Assembly (NCBI RefSeq): GCF_001665535.1
Contig: NZ_LZSQ01000020.1
Span: 1-64,000, forward strand
Direction of reading: 5' to 3'
Source: Mycobacterium sp. 852002-51961_SCH5331710
GTDB taxonomy: Bacteria > Actinomycetota > Actinomycetes > Mycobacteriales > Mycobacteriaceae
DNA: 64,000 nt
How positions within the stretch are numbered: the first letter of the stretch is position 1; each line of letters opens with the position of its first letter. This document shows, one piece after another, positions 16,817 to 28,874 of this stretch. Below the pieces are notes generated by a model that was not told the DNA's origin, did no database searches, and worked only from the letters and a program-made list of their open reading frames with translations. Position numbers and translations under genes: made by a program.

Positions 16817-18025
16817 TCAGTCGCGCAGCGCCCGTCCGACCGTCGCCACCATCGCGTCGACCGCGAACTTCGGCTTGACGTTGACCGCCAGCGCCTCGCG
16901 GCACTCCAGCACAGCTTCGATGCACCGCAACAGCTTGTCCGGCGGTGCGTGCGCGGCCAACCTGGCGATCTCCTCGCCCATGTCGGGATGGTTGTGCGCA
17001 ACGCCGCCCGCGTTCGATGCCACCAGCAGCGCGTCGCGGAAGTAGGTGGCCAGGTCGATCAGCGCCCGGTCGAGGGAGTCGCGCGAGGCGCGCGTCTTGC
17101 GCGACTTCTGCCGCCGCTCAAGGGCACTCAGCGCGCCCGCCGCCCCGCGCAGCGAACCGGCCGTCCCCTTGCCGGTGCCGCCGGCCCCGAGCGCGGTCCG
17201 CAATTCCTCGGTCTCGGCCTCGTTGCGCTCCACCGTCAACGCCAGCGCCTCGTCCTCGGCGGTCTTCACCAACTCCTCCGCCGCGGCGTAGGCGCGCGAC
17301 GGCGTCGCCGCGTCCCGCGCCAGCCCCAGCGCCCGTTTCCGGCGCTCCCGGGCCGTCTCGTCGGTGGCCAGGCGCCGGGCCCGCCCGACATGACCGCCGC
17401 TGACCGAGGCCGCCCATCGCGCATCGGCCTCCGGAAGCCCGTCGCTGTCCATCAGCACACCGGCGATCGCGTCCACGGTCGGCGTCACCAATGCGACATG
17501 ACGGCAGCGCGACCGCAGCGTGATCGCGATGTCCTCCGGATCCACCGACGGCGCGCACAGCAGGAACACCGTCGACGGCGGCGGTTCCTCGACCACCTTC
17601 AGCAGCGCGTTCGCCGCGCCCTCGGTCAACCGGTCGGCATCCTCGATGAGCACGACCTGCCAGCGCCCGGTTCCCGGCCGCCGCGATGCGATCTGGACGA
17701 TCGTGCGCATCTCGTCGACACCGATCGACAGCCCCTCGGGGACGATCCGCCGCACGTCGGCGTGGGTGCCGGCCATCGTCGTCGTGCAGGCCCGGCACTC
17801 CCCGCACCCAGGCACGCCGTCGGACGTGCACTGCAACGCGGCGGCGAAGCACAGCGCCGCCACCGACCGGCCCGAACCCGGCGGGCCGGTGATCAGCCAA
17901 GCGTGTGTCATGGTCCCGATCGCCGCCCCGCTGTGAGCCGCCTCACCACGCGCCGCGCGCGCCGCGGCCACCAACTCGGCCTCAACGGCCTGCTGACCCA
18001 CCAGACGCGAGAAAACACCGCCCAT
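16817..18025 (-). CDS. holB: DNA polymerase III subunit delta' (clamp loader)
   Basis: A 402-residue clamp-loader subunit that helps load the beta clamp onto DNA. It begins MGGVFSRLVGQ. The P-loop reads GPPGSGRS, with arginine for the usual lysine, consistent with a subunit that does not hydrolyse ATP. Four cysteines (CTSDGVPGCGECRAC) form the zinc module, and the arginine-finger motif SRC appears in RSRCRHV. ATG 18025 gives the family start; the frame is open far upstream but without coding sense. Divergent from the adenylate cyclase gene. Confidence 0.93.
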   Translation of the reverse strand: MGGVFSRLVGQQAVEAELVAAARAARGEAAHSGAAIGTMTHAWLITGPPGSGRSVAALCFAAALQCTSDGVPGCGECRACTTTMAGTHADVRRIVPEGLSIGVDEMRTIVQIASRRPGTGRWQVVLIEDADRLTEGAANALLKVVEEPPPSTVFLLCAPSVDPEDIAITLRSRCRHVALVTPTVDAIAGVLMDSDGLPEADARWAASVSGGHVGRARRLATDETARERRKRALGLARDAATPSRAYAAAEELVKTAEDEALALTVERNEAETEELRTALGAGGTGKGTAGSLRGAAGALSALERRQKSRKTRASRDSLDRALIDLATYFRDALLVASNAGGVAHNHPDMGEEIARLAAHAPPDKLLRCIEAVLECREALAVNVKPKFAVDAMVATVGRALRD

Positions 18026-18095
18026 CGGAGATAACAGTAATGCTGCGAACCGACACGTCCGTCTCACAGCACCCGTACCCGTCGCCGATGCCCGA

Positions 18096-18101
18096 TACGG
18101 T
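18096..18101 (+). promoter_or_regulatory. -10 box TACGGT of a probable leaderless transcript
   Basis: TACGGT ends 6 bases before GTG 18108 of the adenylate cyclase gene, which places transcription start at the start codon. Confidence 0.4.
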
Positions 18102-18107
18102 TGACGC

Positions 18108-19748
18108 GTGGCCATGGAAGAACGACCGATCGGGCGAATCAGCGCATTCGTCCGGTGGGCCGCGCGCACCCCGTGGCCGGTGTTCACGCTGGGCATGGTG
18201 CAGGCCGACATCATCGGCGCCCTGTTGGTCCTGAGCTTCCTGCGATTCGGCCTGCCACCCGAGGACCGCATCCAGCTGCAGGATCTGCCCGCCTTCAACC
18301 TGGCGGTCTTCCTCGGCTTCCTTTTCGTCTCCTTCACCGTCGCCGCGTACTGGAGCCTGCGGCTGCTGATCCCGGTCATGCGATGGCAGCGCCGCGACAT
18401 GCTGCTCGGCGACCGGGACCCGGCCGACACCGAGGTGGCGCGCACCCGCGCGCTGAAAATGCCGTTCTACCGGTCGGTGATCAACGTCGCGAACTGGTTC
18501 CTGGGCTCGGTGGTGTTCATCGTCGCGAGCTGGCCGGTGGCCAGTAAGTCGGCGCCGGTGGTCGCGGTCGCCACGGGGCTGGGTGCCACCGCGACGGCGA
18601 TCATCGGCTACCTGCAGTCCGAACGCGTGCTGCGCCCCGTTGCGGTGGCCGCCCTCCGCGGCGGCGTCCCGGAGAACTTCCGCGCCCCCGGCGTGATCGC
18701 GCGGCAGGTGATGACGTGGGTGCTGTCCACCGCGGTCCCGATCATCGCGATCGTGCTGGCGGTCGTGGCCAGCAAGTTCGAGATCCTCACCGCGCCCGCC
18801 GATCGGCTGACCACCCCGATCCTGATCCTGTCGATCTCCGCTCTGGTGGTCGGGCTGGCCGGCACCGTGCTGGTGGCGATGTCGATCGCCGACCCGCTGC
18901 GCCAGCTGCGCTGGGCGCTCGGCGAGGTGCAACGCGGCAACTACAACGCCCACATGCAGATCTACGACGCCAGCGAGCTGGGCCTGCTGCAGGCCGGGTT
19001 CAACGACATGGTCCGCGACCTGGCCGAACGGCAACGGCTGCGCGACCTGTTCGGCCGGTACGTCGGCGAGGACGTGGCCCGGCGCGCGCTGGAGCGCGGG
19101 ACCGAGCTCGGCGGGCAGGAACGCGACGTGGCGGTGCTGTTCGTCGACCTGGTGGGTTCGACGCAGCTGGCGGCGACCATCCCGGCCGCCGATGTCGTCA
19201 ACCTGCTCAACGACTTCTTCCGCGTGGTGGTCGACACGGTCAACCGGCACGGCGGCTTCGTCAACAAGTTTCAGGGCGACGCGGCGCTGGCCATCTTCGG
19301 CGCCCCGATCGAGCATCCCGACGCCTGCGGCGCCGCCCTTGCGGCCTCGCGCGAGCTGCACGACGAGCTCATCGAGGTGCTGGGCCAGACGGAGTTCGGG
19401 ATCGGGGTGTCGGCGGGCCGGGCCATCGCCGGGCACATCGGCGCGCAGGCCCGCTTCGAGTACACGGTCATCGGTGACCCCGTCAACGAAGCGGCGCGGC
19501 TGACCGAGTTGGCCAAGCTCGAGGAGGGGCACGTGCTCGCCTCGGCGATCGCGGTCAGCGGGGCTCTCGACGCCGAGGCACTGTGCTGGGATGTCGGCGA
19601 GATCGTCGAACTGCGGGGCCGTGTCGCCCCGACGCAGTTGGCCAGGCCGCTGAACCTGGCATCGACCGACCGCACCGAGCGGAACGATACTGACGCCGAG
19701 GTCGAGCAAGACGCCGAACGTGAGGTGGTGTCCGAGGATTCGCGCTGA
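18108..19748 (+). CDS. Membrane adenylate cyclase, class III, with HAMP domain (Rv3645-like)
   Basis: A 546-residue signalling enzyme that makes cAMP. Six hydrophobic segments fill residues 25-265, then a HAMP linker (IADPLRQLRWALGEVQRGNY) leads to the cyclase catalytic domain (about 330-500). The metal-binding motif is seen in AVLFVDLVGSTQL and the second aspartate in KFQGDAALAIFG; EYTVIGDPVNEAARL holds transition-state residues. The topology matches Rv3645 and relatives. The crp gene in the same window encodes the cAMP receptor, so sensor enzyme and effector are linked here. Confidence 0.92.
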   Translation: MAMEERPIGRISAFVRWAARTPWPVFTLGMVQADIIGALLVLSFLRFGLPPEDRIQLQDLPAFNLAVFLGFLFVSFTVAAYWSLRLLIPVMRWQRRDMLLGDRDPADTEVARTRALKMPFYRSVINVANWFLGSVVFIVASWPVASKSAPVVAVATGLGATATAIIGYLQSERVLRPVAVAALRGGVPENFRAPGVIARQVMTWVLSTAVPIIAIVLAVVASKFEILTAPADRLTTPILILSISALVVGLAGTVLVAMSIADPLRQLRWALGEVQRGNYNAHMQIYDASELGLLQAGFNDMVRDLAERQRLRDLFGRYVGEDVARRALERGTELGGQERDVAVLFVDLVGSTQLAATIPAADVVNLLNDFFRVVVDTVNRHGGFVNKFQGDAALAIFGAPIEHPDACGAALAASRELHDELIEVLGQTEFGIGVSAGRAIAGHIGAQARFEYTVIGDPVNEAARLTELAKLEEGHVLASAIAVSGALDAEALCWDVGEIVELRGRVAPTQLARPLNLASTDRTERNDTDAEVEQDAEREVVSEDSR

Positions 19749-19775
19749 CCCCGAGCACGTCCGCGCGTTCGCGGA

Positions 19776-22574
<2,799 letters not shown>

Positions 22575-22708
22575 CTTTTACTTACGCTCCACTTCTTCGG
22601 TCGCCCACAGCGCAGATTCCGTACTCGACGGCGCTTCGACCCTGTCGGCAACTGACAATTTCGCACCCCGCGCGAGCCGACGCAAACTGACCCCCCTCGC
22701 AACGGCCG

Positions 22709-23299
22709 TCAGACCCGCGGCCATTCTCCGAACGCCTCCACACTCCCCGGAGGTTCCCCCACGTTCTCTACCAGGCGCGATAGCCGTCGTCTACCGCTGA
22801 TCCTCAGCGCCGGGCGCGACCCGCGGGTCCCGATCAGCGTCGGCGCGATTCCCACCCGCATCATCGCCGACGCCAGGGGCGAATGCGTGTCGGGCGCGTG
22901 CGGGTCCAGGCCGAGCAGGTAGCGGTCGGCCTCCGGCGTGCCCGCGGCCAGTGTCCAGGCACGCAGCTCACGCGGACCGGGCAGCCAGTTGGGCGGAACG
23001 GTCTTGACTGCGCCTCGGGTCCACTCCGAGGCGATGCCGACCAGCCGGGGGTCGACCGCGGTGCGCACCAGCGGGGTGTTCTCGTCGGTGCGGGCGATCT
23101 CGGGCTGCAGACCGGCCTCGACGATCATCTCGGCGAGCGCCTCCGCCCGCCACAGCCGCTCGACGACGACCGACAGCCGCGCACCCTGCTCGCCGCCCGA
23201 GCCCACCACAACCACTTGGCCCGGCCCAGCGAGCAGCCCGGTGAGGTCGGCGACCGCGGGGGGCACCGACTCCGCCGAGAAGAACGACAGCTGGCTCAC
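22709..23299 (-). CDS. Conserved hypothetical protein (Rv3647c-like)
   Basis: A 196-residue cytoplasmic protein found between cspA and topA in mycobacteria. It begins MSQLSFFSAESVPP. The N-terminal half alternates strands and helices (VVVVGSGGEQGARLSVVVE), and the C-terminal part is basic (RISGRRRLSRLVENVG). No catalytic motif is recognised. The basic tail and its place beside topA make a nucleic-acid role conceivable, but that is a guess. A hairpin terminator separates it from cspA upstream. Confidence 0.75.
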   Translation of the reverse strand: MSQLSFFSAESVPPAVADLTGLLAGPGQVVVVGSGGEQGARLSVVVERLWRAEALAEMIVEAGLQPEIARTDENTPLVRTAVDPRLVGIASEWTRGAVKTVPPNWLPGPRELRAWTLAAGTPEADRYLLGLDPHAPDTHSPLASAMMRVGIAPTLIGTRGSRPALRISGRRRLSRLVENVGEPPGSVEAFGEWPRV

Positions 23300-23365
23300 G
23301 AATCGACAGTAAGCCAGTCACCGGCGTCTGCCGCGGCGGCCGTGCCGTAGCGCGCCGGAATAGCG

Positions 23366-23406
23366 AACACCCCGCGGCTGCCGATTCTCGACGCTCGCGG
23401 GGTGTT
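23366..23406 (-). terminator. Strong hairpin terminator after cspA
   Basis: A perfect 11-bp inverted repeat (AACACCCCGCG and its complement) with a 19-base loop, 24 bases past the cspA stop. There is no long U tract, the form common in mycobacteria. Confidence 0.7.
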
Positions 23407-23429
23407 GCCTTTCGATCGTGTTGGTCGCT

Positions 23430-23633
23430 CTAGACGGCCCGAACACCGGTGGCCTGGGGCCCCTTGGGGCTCTGGCCAACCTCGAACTCGACCTTCTGGT
23501 TCTCCTCCAGGGTGCGGAAGCCGCTGCCCTGAATCTCCGTGTAGTGGACAAAAACGTCGGCGGAGCCGTCCTCCGGGGCGATGAAGCCGAAGCCCTTCTC
23601 CGCGTTGAACCACTTCACAGTTCCCTGTGGCAT
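23430..23633 (-). CDS. cspA: Cold shock protein CspA
   Basis: A 67-residue OB-fold RNA chaperone. It begins [18 protein letters not shown], with RNA-binding motif RNP1 as KGFGFI and RNP2 as VFVHY. It melts RNA structure and is among the most abundant mycobacterial proteins. ATG 23633 is fixed by the conserved N-terminus and an AGGA just upstream; the frame is open further up but not conserved in character. About 280 bases of upstream non-coding DNA leave room for a long regulatory leader. Confidence 0.97.
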   Translation of the reverse strand: MPQGTVKWFNAEKGFGFIAPEDGSADVFVHYTEIQGSGFRTLEENQKVEFEVGQSPKGPQATGVRAV

Positions 23634-23911
23634 TTCCTGTTGTTTCCTTCTCTTATTCACCGGGTGCGGTCCACCGTGTTTCGGTACACCGGGCCCGTTC
23701 CGACCGCTCTCCTTCGTGGAAGCTCGGAACTCAACCCGACCTACAACCCTCGCAGGAACCGCGATCGCAACGACGATCCTGCGAGTGCTAATACACGAAC
23801 ACAGAAGCTGCGACCGCGATAAGTCAATCACGTTCGTGGCTGCGGCGACAGTCTCGGCGTTTCAAATCGGCAACAATTCACCTAAACAGGAGTCTCGAGG
23901 AGGAACGATCG
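23634..23911. other. Divergent intergenic region between cspA and the helicase
   Basis: This 278-base spacer probably holds the cspA leader and both promoters. On the minus strand TTGACT and TATTAG boxes are visible, but their spacing (28 bases) is too wide to pair. The helicase side ends in a good AGGAGG site. No small open frame or stable fold stands out. Confidence 0.4.
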
Positions 23912-26239
23912 ATGGCTGATTTCGGCCGCGAGCTGCTCGCGTGCGCGGTCGAAGGCACGGTCGGCGCCGGCCCGAACCCGCTGCGCCACGTGGCGGATAT
24001 CCCGCCGCGCACGGGGCGTCCGATGAAGTGGCCGCACTGGGCCGACCCAGATGTGGTGCGGGCGTTTGTTGATCGGGGTATCGAGGCTCCGTGGTCACAT
24101 CAGGTCGCCGCCGCCGAACTCGCACACGACGGACGCCATGTCGTGCTGTGCACCGGCACCGCGTCGGGCAAGTCGCTCGCCTACCAGTTGCCGATATTGA
24201 CAGACCTGAAGGCAAATTCGCGGGCCCGGGTGCTCTATCTGTCGCCGACCAAGGCGCTCGGCCACGACCAGCTGCGCGCCGCGGTGACGCTCACCGAGGC
24301 CGTGGGGTTGGCCGATGCCGCCCCGTGCGCCTACGACGGCGACAGCCACAGCGACGTGCGACGGTTCGCGCGGGAGCGATCGCGGTGGATCTTCTCCAAC
24401 CCCGACATGATCCACCTGTCGCTGTTGCGCAACCACGCTCGATGGGCGATGTTCCTGTGCAACCTGCGCTACATCGTCGTCGACGAATGCCATTACTACC
24501 GCGGGATATTTGGCTCGAACGTGGCGATGGTGCTTCGCCGGCTGCTGCGCTTGTGTGCGCGATATTCGCCGAACGGCGACGTGCCGACCGTGATATTCGC
24601 CAGCGCCACGACCGCATCGCCGGCGCAGACCGCCTCCGAGTTGATCGGACAGACGGTCGAAGAGGTTACCGAGGACGGTTCACCGCAGGGCGCGCGCACC
24701 GTGGCGTTGTGGGAACCTCCACTGCTCGACGACCTGGTGGGTGAGAACGGGGCGCCAGTAAGGCGTTCGGCGGGAGCCGAGGCCGCCAGCGTGATGGCCG
24801 ACCTGGTCGCCGAGGGCGCGCGGCTGCTCACCTTCGTGCGGTCACGACGCGGCGCCGAACTCACCGCGTTGGGCGCGCGGGCCCGATTGGGCGAACTCGC
24901 ACCGGATCTCGCCGACCGGGTCGCGTCGTATCGTGCGGGCTATCTTTCCGAGGATCGCCGGGCGCTCGAACGCGCGCTGGCCGACGGTGAGCTGCGGGGG
25001 TTGGCGACGACGAACGCGTTGGAGCTCGGCGTCGACATCGCCGGGCTGGACGCCGTTGTGCTCGCCGGGTTCCCGGGCACCGTGACCTCGTTCTGGCAAC
25101 AGGCGGGCCGGTCGGGGCGCCGCGGGCAGGGGGCGCTGATCGTGTTGATCGCCCGCGACGATCCGCTCGACACATACCTGGTGCACCACCCGTCCGCACT
25201 GCTGGACAAGCCCATCGAACGCGTGGTCATCGATCCGACCAACCCGTATGTGCTTGGGCCGCAACTGCTCTGCGCTGCCGCCGAACTGCCGCTCACCGAC
25301 GCGGAGGTGCGGTTGTGGAACGCCGAGGAGGTCGCCGCGGCTCTCGTGGACGACGGACTGTTGCGGCGACGGGCCAACGGTTACTTCCCCACTCCGGGCA
25401 TGGACCCGCATCCGGCCGTCGACATCCGGGGGTCGTCGGGCGGCCAGATCGCGATCCTGGAGGCGGGCACGGGACGCATGCTCGGCAGCACTGGCGCGGG
25501 GCAGGCGCCGGCTTCGATCCACCCGGGCGCGGTGTATCTGCATCAGGGCGAGACCTACGTCGTCGACTCGCTCGACTTCGAGGACGGCGTGGCCTTCGTG
25601 CACGCCGACGACCCGGGTTACACCACATCGGCGCGGGAGATCACCGACATCTCGGTCACCGGTGCCGGCAAGCGAAAGACGTTCGGCGCGGTCACTGTTG
25701 GCCTCGTGCCGGTGTCGGTCACCAATACCGTGATCGGATATCTGCGGCGTCAACTGACGGGCGAGGTGATCGACTTCGTCGAGCTGGAGATGCCCACCCG
25801 CACGCTCGAGACGATGGCGGTGATGTGCACGATCACGCCAGAGGCGTTAGAGCACAACGGAATCGATTTTCTTCACGTGCCCGGCGCGCTTCATGCCGCA
25901 GAACATGCCGCTATCGGCCTCCTGCCGTTGGTCGCCAGTTGCGACCGCGGCGACATCGGCGGAGTCTCGACGGCGGTGGGACCGGTGCAGGGATTGCCGA
26001 CGATCTTCGTCTACGACGGTTATCCCGGGGGTGCGGGTTTCGCCGACCGCGGCTACCACCGGCTGACCACGTGGTGGGCCGCGACGGCCGATGCGATCGA
26101 GGCATGCGAATGCCCTGCGGGCTGCCCGTCGTGCGTGCAGTCGCCCAAGTGCGGCAACGGCAACGACCCGCTGGACAAGGAAGGCGCGGTGCGCGTGTTG
26201 CGGCTGGTCCTCGGCGAAATTGCCGATCACTCGCTGTGA
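23912..26239 (+). CDS. sftH: Superfamily II DNA helicase SftH (Hrq1/MrfA-like, DUF1998 C-terminus)
   Basis: A 775-residue 3'-5' helicase. The N-terminal RecA domain has Walker A TGTASGKS (about residue 81), Walker B in VVDECHYYRG and motif III SATT. The second RecA domain carries NALELGVDIAGLD and QQAGRSGRRGQGA (motif VI). The C-terminal DUF1998 domain ends with a four-cysteine zinc site (CECPAGCPSCVQSPKC). The mycobacterial protein was characterised biochemically as SftH; relatives Hrq1 and MrfA act in cross-link and mitomycin damage repair. AGGAGG lies 9 bases before ATG 23912. Confidence 0.92.
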   Translation: MADFGRELLACAVEGTVGAGPNPLRHVADIPPRTGRPMKWPHWADPDVVRAFVDRGIEAPWSHQVAAAELAHDGRHVVLCTGTASGKSLAYQLPILTDLKANSRARVLYLSPTKALGHDQLRAAVTLTEAVGLADAAPCAYDGDSHSDVRRFARERSRWIFSNPDMIHLSLLRNHARWAMFLCNLRYIVVDECHYYRGIFGSNVAMVLRRLLRLCARYSPNGDVPTVIFASATTASPAQTASELIGQTVEEVTEDGSPQGARTVALWEPPLLDDLVGENGAPVRRSAGAEAASVMADLVAEGARLLTFVRSRRGAELTALGARARLGELAPDLADRVASYRAGYLSEDRRALERALADGELRGLATTNALELGVDIAGLDAVVLAGFPGTVTSFWQQAGRSGRRGQGALIVLIARDDPLDTYLVHHPSALLDKPIERVVIDPTNPYVLGPQLLCAAAELPLTDAEVRLWNAEEVAAALVDDGLLRRRANGYFPTPGMDPHPAVDIRGSSGGQIAILEAGTGRMLGSTGAGQAPASIHPGAVYLHQGETYVVDSLDFEDGVAFVHADDPGYTTSAREITDISVTGAGKRKTFGAVTVGLVPVSVTNTVIGYLRRQLTGEVIDFVELEMPTRTLETMAVMCTITPEALEHNGIDFLHVPGALHAAEHAAIGLLPLVASCDRGDIGGVSTAVGPVQGLPTIFVYDGYPGGAGFADRGYHRLTTWWAATADAIEACECPAGCPSCVQSPKCGNGNDPLDKEGAVRVLRLVLGEIADHSL

Positions 26240-26380
26240 ACCGGGGACATGGGCGATCGACCCCTCAACGATCGCCTCGCGGATTTCCGGGAACCGGCCC
26301 GGTCCAGCGAAAGCTACCGCCTCGGTGAAGGCCGTCGCAACCGCTACGAGAGCGCCACGAATCGCGTTCACCCGCGCCGG

Positions 26381-26386
26381 TAAAGT
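26381..26386 (+). promoter_or_regulatory. -10 box TAAAGT of a probable leaderless transcript
   Basis: TAAAGT ends 6 bases before ATG 26393, the same geometry as other leaderless genes in the window. Confidence 0.4.
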
Positions 26387-26392
26387 GGCCCC

Positions 26393-27418
26393 ATGAGCCA
26401 CGACTGGCTGCTCGTGGAGACGCTGGGCAGCGAGCCCGCCGTGGTCGCGCAGGGTCGTCGCACTCAGGAACTGGTTCCGATCAGTGCTTTCCTGAGGCGT
26501 AATCCGCACCTGATGGCGGTTCAAACCGCGATCGGCGAAACGGTGCGCGCACGGCAGGGCTTGAGCAGCATCACGCCGAAGAACGACCGTGTCATTCGCA
26601 CCGAGGTCGTGCAGATGACCGACGGCCGGATCCACGGCGTGCACGTATGGATCGGCCCGCCCGATATGGAACCACCGGAGCGGCCGGTGCCCGGCCCGCT
26701 GGTCTGGGACCTCAACACCGGCATCGCGACGGCCACGCCGGAATCATTGGTCAACAGTGGCTGGGACTCACCCCCGGAACCGACGCTGAACCGCACATTC
26801 GCCGACGACTTGCCGATGCGCGAACTCAACCCGAGCGAAGCCAGGGTCTTGACCATGGCGATCAAACGCGAACCGGGCGCGACGTTCTGCAGCACCTGGA
26901 ACGTCACTGACCACCACGGCGAACCGATCAGTGTCGGCTTCGTCACGCGGACGGTGGCCGAATCCGACGAGGACGACGGCCCGGATCGATTGTTGTGCCG
27001 AGCGATGAACTGGCGCAGCGAGCGTGAAGAGGAGGCGCCGCAACAGGATCGCCTCGCCCAGCGAATCCTCAACGGCTTGGCGCAGCCGGGTGTGCACCGC
27101 GCACTGGTGGACCCCAACAACTGGACCTTGCTGAAGTGGCTCGACGATCCCGCTCCGTTCTTCGACTGGCGGGTGAGCCTGGCCGGTGAGCACGCGGTGC
27201 ATCCCGACGACCGCGCCGAGATGGAGCGGATGGCAACGGAGTTCACCACCGGTATCGCCTCCGGTGTGCTGAGGATGACCGGTGTCGACCACGAGTGGGC
27301 ACCGGTGCATGTCACCGTGAATCGCGTCGAACTCGACGACGACGTGTACGCCGCGTTGGCGACGCTGCGCCGACCCAATGCCACCGAGATCGCCGGCTTG
27401 CAAGGACGCGAGACCTAG
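26393..27418 (+). CDS. PAS/GAF-like conserved protein (Rv3651-like)
   Basis: A 341-residue cytoplasmic protein beginning MSHDWLLVETLG. It corresponds by position to Rv3651, described in memory as a tandem PAS/GAF-fold protein without an attached enzyme. No kinase, cyclase or DNA-binding motif is seen. The central region (MAIKREPGATFCSTWNVTD) and the segment PAPFFDWRVSL look like sensor-fold strands. Ligand unknown. Its stop shares a CTAG tetranucleotide with the stop of the convergent tad-cluster gene. Confidence 0.75.
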   Translation: MSHDWLLVETLGSEPAVVAQGRRTQELVPISAFLRRNPHLMAVQTAIGETVRARQGLSSITPKNDRVIRTEVVQMTDGRIHGVHVWIGPPDMEPPERPVPGPLVWDLNTGIATATPESLVNSGWDSPPEPTLNRTFADDLPMRELNPSEARVLTMAIKREPGATFCSTWNVTDHHGEPISVGFVTRTVAESDEDDGPDRLLCRAMNWRSEREEEAPQQDRLAQRILNGLAQPGVHRALVDPNNWTLLKWLDDPAPFFDWRVSLAGEHAVHPDDRAEMERMATEFTTGIASGVLRMTGVDHEWAPVHVTVNRVELDDDVYAALATLRRPNATEIAGLQGRET

Positions 27419-27720
27419 GTTCCCGCCGGCCCGGCGCGGGCCAGCGCACGCGCGGTGCCCACACCAAATCGGCCCAGTGTCACCGGAACCTGCACTGCGA
27501 CAACGATATCGAGATCGTCTGCTTCGCACTGTGCCATCTCGGTCCGCATGGCTTCGGCCACGGCGGCGGCCCATGTGCAAGCCTCTCCGATTCCCGACGC
27601 GAACCGGCGTGCAGCGGCCAACGCCGCCAAATCCGCCGCCGCCTGGGCTCGGTGCCGGGCCGTCACCGCCACTCCGAGGTTAGCCGCGTAGACGGCGGTC
27701 GTCACCACCACGGCGATCAT
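27415..27720 (-). CDS. TadE-like secretion-neighbourhood protein (Rv3654c-like)
   Basis: The last gene of the tad cluster. The coding frame shows a hydrophobic N-terminal helix followed by RHRAQAAADLAALAAA, the signature of the Flp-pilus-associated 'helicase/secretion neighbourhood TadE-like' family. ATG 27720 is the only canonical start near the N-terminus, but it lies inside the hydrophobic helix. The likely true N-terminus (DRGSASLIAAA) lies about 35-45 bases further up and overlaps the stop of the preceding gene, with no ATG, GTG or TTG in frame. The 101-residue length given is a minimum. Confidence 0.65.
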   Translation of the reverse strand: MIAVVVTTAVYAANLGVAVTARHRAQAAADLAALAAARRFASGIGEACTWAAAVAEAMRTEMAQCEADDLDIVVAVQVPVTLGRFGVGTARALARAGPAGT

Positions 27721-27751
27721 CGCGGCGGCGATCAGGCTTGCCGAACCTCGG

Positions 27752-28075
27752 TCAGCGCGAACCCGGTTCCACAGCCGCCACCGCTCGCGCCTCGACGGCG
27801 AGTCCGGGCAGCAGCGCCGAACGCGCACTGACGGTGGAGACGACGAACCGACCGTCGCGACGGATGTCGACGGTGGCTCCATCGGGCGCGAGGCCACGGG
27901 CAGTGTCGCGACCGTCGTCACCCCGGGCGGCGAGGCGCGCGGCCTCGCGCGCGGCGTCGACACATCGGATGTGCATCGACACCGCCGCGAGTCCGGCCAC
28001 GCACAGCACGAGGACGCTGACCAGCGCGGCCACCGCGAACGCCGCCTCGACGGTGGCGCCACCACGCTCACCGAC
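27752..28075 (-). CDS. TadE-family pilus minor pilin (start codon unresolved)
   Basis: The frame contains GERGGATVEAAFAVAALVSV, the short charged lead, glutamate and hydrophobic helix of TadE-type minor pilins, then about 75 soluble residues (VDAAREAARLAARGDDG). It directly follows the flp stop and is joined to it in the tad operon. No ATG, GTG or TTG lies in frame between the flp stop region and the helix, so the 5' coordinate given is simply the first codon after the flp overlap. The next canonical codon (GTG in FAVAAL) would delete the conserved glutamate. Confidence 0.6.
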   Translation of the reverse strand, partial: VGERGGATVEAAFAVAALVSVLVLCVAGLAAVSMHIRCVDAAREAARLAARGDDGRDTARGLAPDGATVDIRRDGRFVVSTVSARSALLPGLAVEARAVAAVEPGSR

Positions 28076-28275
28076 TAGACGTTTGTCTTCAGCGCGCGGG
28101 TGATGATGTTGGTCAACGCGCTGACGATCGAGTCGCCGGTGACGACCGTGTACAGGATCGCGCCGAACGCGGCGGCTGCGATCGTGCCGATCGCATACTC
28201 GACTGTCGACATCCCGTCGTCTGCAACGACCAGCAGGGTCAGTCGCGCCTGAAGCGCACGGATCTTGTTGTCCAC
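28075..28275 (-). CDS. flp: Flp-type prepilin
   Basis: A 66-residue type IVb prepilin, the structural subunit of the Flp pilus. A basic leader of 21 residues ends in DDG, followed by MSTVEYAIG: cleavage after G21 places glutamate at +5 and tyrosine at +6, as in all Flp pilins. One hydrophobic helix follows (IGTIAAAAFGAILYTVV). GTG 28275 is chosen for the GGAAGGAAA site upstream. No prepilin peptidase gene is seen in the cluster, so processing probably relies on an enzyme elsewhere. Confidence 0.88.
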   Translation of the reverse strand: MDNKIRALQARLTLLVVADDGMSTVEYAIGTIAAAAFGAILYTVVTGDSIVSALTNIITRALKTNV

Positions 28276-28304
28276 CCTCGTTTTTCCTTCCCACTCGCTG
28301 CCCT

Positions 28305-28874
28305 TCACAGGATTCCGGACCGCAACACGTCTCCGGCCAAGCCGGCGATGACCGGGACGATGCCCAGACAGAAGAACGCCGGTAGATAGCACACCCCCAG
28401 CGGACCGGCGATCAACACCGACGCCCGCTCGGCCGCGGCCCGCGCCGCATCCGCCGCATCGTCGCGCGACCGGGTCGCCAGCGCGGTGACCCCCTGCGCC
28501 AGAGCCGTTCCCGAGACCGCCGATCGTCGCGCCAACCGCAGCAGCGCGTCGACGCTGCGGTCGCCATCGGGTGCACTCGCCCACGCGGTCGACGGGTCGG
28601 CACCCAGCGCAAGGAGGTCTGCAGCACGGGCCAGCACCCGCGCCAAACGCGGCGGTGCCGAGGGAACCGCCGCCGCGGCGGCGCCGGCCACCGCCATTCC
28701 TGAATGCAAGCAGGCGGCGAGCACGTCGAGCGCGGACGCGAATGCCAAGGGGTCATTCGACCGGACACTGTCGTGGGTCCGCGGCGCCATGTTGCGAGCG
28801 TTTCGGATCCGCGCCCGCGCATCCGTACCCGCGACCAGCGTGGCCATCGCGAGAAGCATTGCGGCGAGTGTCAT
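28305..28874 (-). CDS. Type II secretion/tad inner-membrane protein TadC-like (Rv3657c-like)
   Basis: A 189-residue membrane protein of the T2SS protein F family. It has a short N-terminal helix, a helical cytoplasmic domain (ALDVLAACLHSGMAVAGAAA), and two C-terminal helices (LIAGPLGVCYLPAFFCLGIV). It acts as platform protein for pilus assembly together with the TadB-like partner. ATG 28874 overlaps the partner stop as ATGA, so the two are coupled. The frame is open far upstream, but that is antisense or out-of-frame noise. Confidence 0.82.
   Translation of the reverse strand: MTLAAMLLAMATLVAGTDARARIRNARNMAPRTHDSVRSNDPLAFASALDVLAACLHSGMAVAGAAAAAVPSAPPRLARVLARAADLLALGADPSTAWASAPDGDRSVDALLRLARRSAVSGTALAQGVTALATRSRDDAADAARAAAERASVLIAGPLGVCYLPAFFCLGIVPVIAGLAGDVLRSGIL

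Noticed and set aside
24842..25753. 303-codon minus frame inside the helicase gene
   Set aside because: Antisense shadow; the plus frame holds conserved helicase motifs throughout.
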